This document shows, one piece after another, positions 57,688-58,501 of a stretch of 58,501 nucleotides of DNA. The DNA is from Loigolactobacillus backii (GTDB lineage Bacteria > Bacillota > Bacilli > Lactobacillales > Lactobacillaceae): the NCBI RefSeq assembly GCF_003946275.1, contig NZ_RHNQ01000005.1, positions 1-58,501 of the forward strand. Direction: 5' to 3'. Position 1 is the first letter of the stretch, and each line of letters opens with the position of its first letter. The notes under the pieces were generated by a model. It worked only from the letters and a program-made list of their open reading frames with translations, was not told the origin of the DNA and searched no databases. The position numbers and the translations under genes are program-made.

Positions 57688-57877
57688 TCACTAAAATGGC
57701 GACCTAAAAACTATTCATTGTACGCATTCTGTAACAAAATTAGTTTTAAACGTGCTACAAATTACACATCTTCATAGATAATCGCGGACTACTAATCATT
57801 AAATTGAATTATTTTAAAGAAATAAGTTATAATTAGATCGTAAGTTAGATGAATTCGATCCAGAAAGTGAGGTTTTC

Positions 57878-58357
57878 ATGATGCTACAAGAATATCAAAA
57901 TATCTTGGTTCCAGTCGATGGTTCAACTGAGGCCGAGTTGGCCCTCGACAAGGCAGTCGCCGTTGCTCAACGAAATAACGCACACTTGGATCTTTTAAAT
58001 GTGCTTGATACTAAACAGTACAGCTATCACTACGCTGGGCTTGTTGACGGTGATGTTATTTACAGAATGTCAGAGGACGCACAAAATTATTTAAAGAAAT
58101 TAACTGACAAGATTAGCACCGACCAGCACTTTGATGACATTGATATTCACGTTCGTTTTGGTAATCCTAAAAATGTTATTTCAAAGGATTTTCCGGAAGA
58201 ACACCATAATGATCTCATTATGATTGGTGCTACAGGCCTCAATGCAGTCGAACGAATGCTGGTGGGCTCAGTAACTGAGTACGTTAATCGCAATGCACTG
58301 ACTGACGTTTTAGTCGTTAAAACGAAGCTAGATAATGTCACTGCACTCGAAAAGTAA
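57878..58357 (+). CDS. Universal stress protein, UspA family
   Basis: A 159-residue single Usp domain. ILVPVDGSTEAELALDKAV at the N-terminus and the ATP-binding signature MIGATGLNAVERMLVGSVTE (GATG-x8-GSVTEYV) near the C-terminus indicate the nucleotide-binding subtype. GTGAGG precedes ATG-ATG. It is monocistronic with a terminator after it. Confidence 0.93.
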   Translation: MMLQEYQNILVPVDGSTEAELALDKAVAVAQRNNAHLDLLNVLDTKQYSYHYAGLVDGDVIYRMSEDAQNYLKKLTDKISTDQHFDDIDIHVRFGNPKNVISKDFPEEHHNDLIMIGATGLNAVERMLVGSVTEYVNRNALTDVLVVKTKLDNVTALEK

Positions 58358-58361
58358 TAAA

Positions 58362-58414
58362 TAAAGGCGGCTGAAATCTGAAAGTAATACTCAGATTCCA
58401 GACGCCTTTTTGCC
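58362..58414 (+). terminator. usp terminator
   Basis: AAAGGCG pairs with CGCCTTTTT, extended by GAATCTGA-type pairing (AATCTGA with TCAGATT). Confidence 0.8.
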
Positions 58415-58437
58415 GCACATTAATGGGTCTACACTTT

Positions 58438-58474
58438 CTGGTATTGGTGAATAACTAATACCGGTTTTTTGTCT
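58438..58474 (+). terminator. Second terminator-like hairpin
   Basis: GGTATT pairs with AATACC around GGTGAATAACT and is followed by a G and six T. Confidence 0.55.
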
Positions 58475-58501
58475 GTTTTGAAAATCAGAAAAATAAAAAA
58501 G

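Overview
The window looks like chromosome from a low-to-mid GC lactic acid bacterium, most likely a member of the Lactobacillaceae. This rests on the T-box-controlled his operon and metE, class A sortase, feoAB, beta-glucoside PTS with a LicT-type antiterminator, paired SMR pumps, purine-rich Shine-Dalgarno sites and the AT-rich intergenic style. The genus cannot be fixed from sequence alone. I see no rRNA, tRNA, CRISPR array, prophage or complete insertion sequence.

Layout. 0.4-6.7 kb: cation efflux (CDF), an unusual stalk-like/PEBP protein, a quinone-oxidoreductase-like dehydrogenase, a DHA2 drug exporter and PerR. 6.7-7.6 kb: a long non-coding palindromic repeat (element A). 7.6-12.8 kb: two tandem VIT-family metal transporters behind a PerR-box-like site, a glycosylasparaginase-like hydrolase, an HxlR regulator divergent from a frameshifted MFS exporter. 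13-21.9 kb: a complete ten-gene histidine operon (hisZ-G-D-B-H-A-F-I-E-C, minus strand) behind a His T-box, with hisK just upstream. 22-31 kb: signal peptidase, LysR regulator, aminotransferase, Ddl-like ligase, metE behind a Met T-box, a HAD phosphatase. 31-33.9 kb: an S-box (SAM-I) leader in front of a 52-residue orphan ORF, a multi-hairpin candidate RNA, a macro-domain protein and an unassigned ParB-like protein. 33.9-34.7 kb: element B, the inverted partner of element A. 34.9-40.7 kb: sortase, TSUP exporter with DUF1634 partner, HAD phosphatase and several small proteins. 40.9-47.6 kb: beta-glucoside operon (licT, EIIBCA, GH1) with two RAT/terminator switches, and a GlcNAc-type PTS gene split by a frameshift. 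48-58.4 kb: feoA-feoB-feoC-like iron uptake, SGNH hydrolase, glycerate kinase, OhrR-like regulator, DUF915 hydrolase, cupin, SMR pair, acetyltransferase and universal stress protein.

How parts work together. Metal and peroxide handling recurs (PerR, VIT pair, Feo, CDF, OhrR). Amino-acid synthesis is controlled by RNA switches: two T-boxes and one S-box. Sugar use is controlled by LicT-type antitermination.

The most unusual content is non-coding. At least a dozen intergenic repeats share a small set of modules. They form (i) two approximately 850 bp giant palindromes in inverted orientation 27 kb apart, (ii) short elements with terminal inverted repeats of the type GTGTTTGAAAAAGC, and (iii) hairpin repeats after stop codons beginning GACAAAAGTCGG, with paired compensatory substitutions between copies. 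Some copies are flanked by 17-31 bp direct repeats and one sits inside the his operon. I read these as a modular family of mobile or structured repeats. This is inference from hand alignment only.
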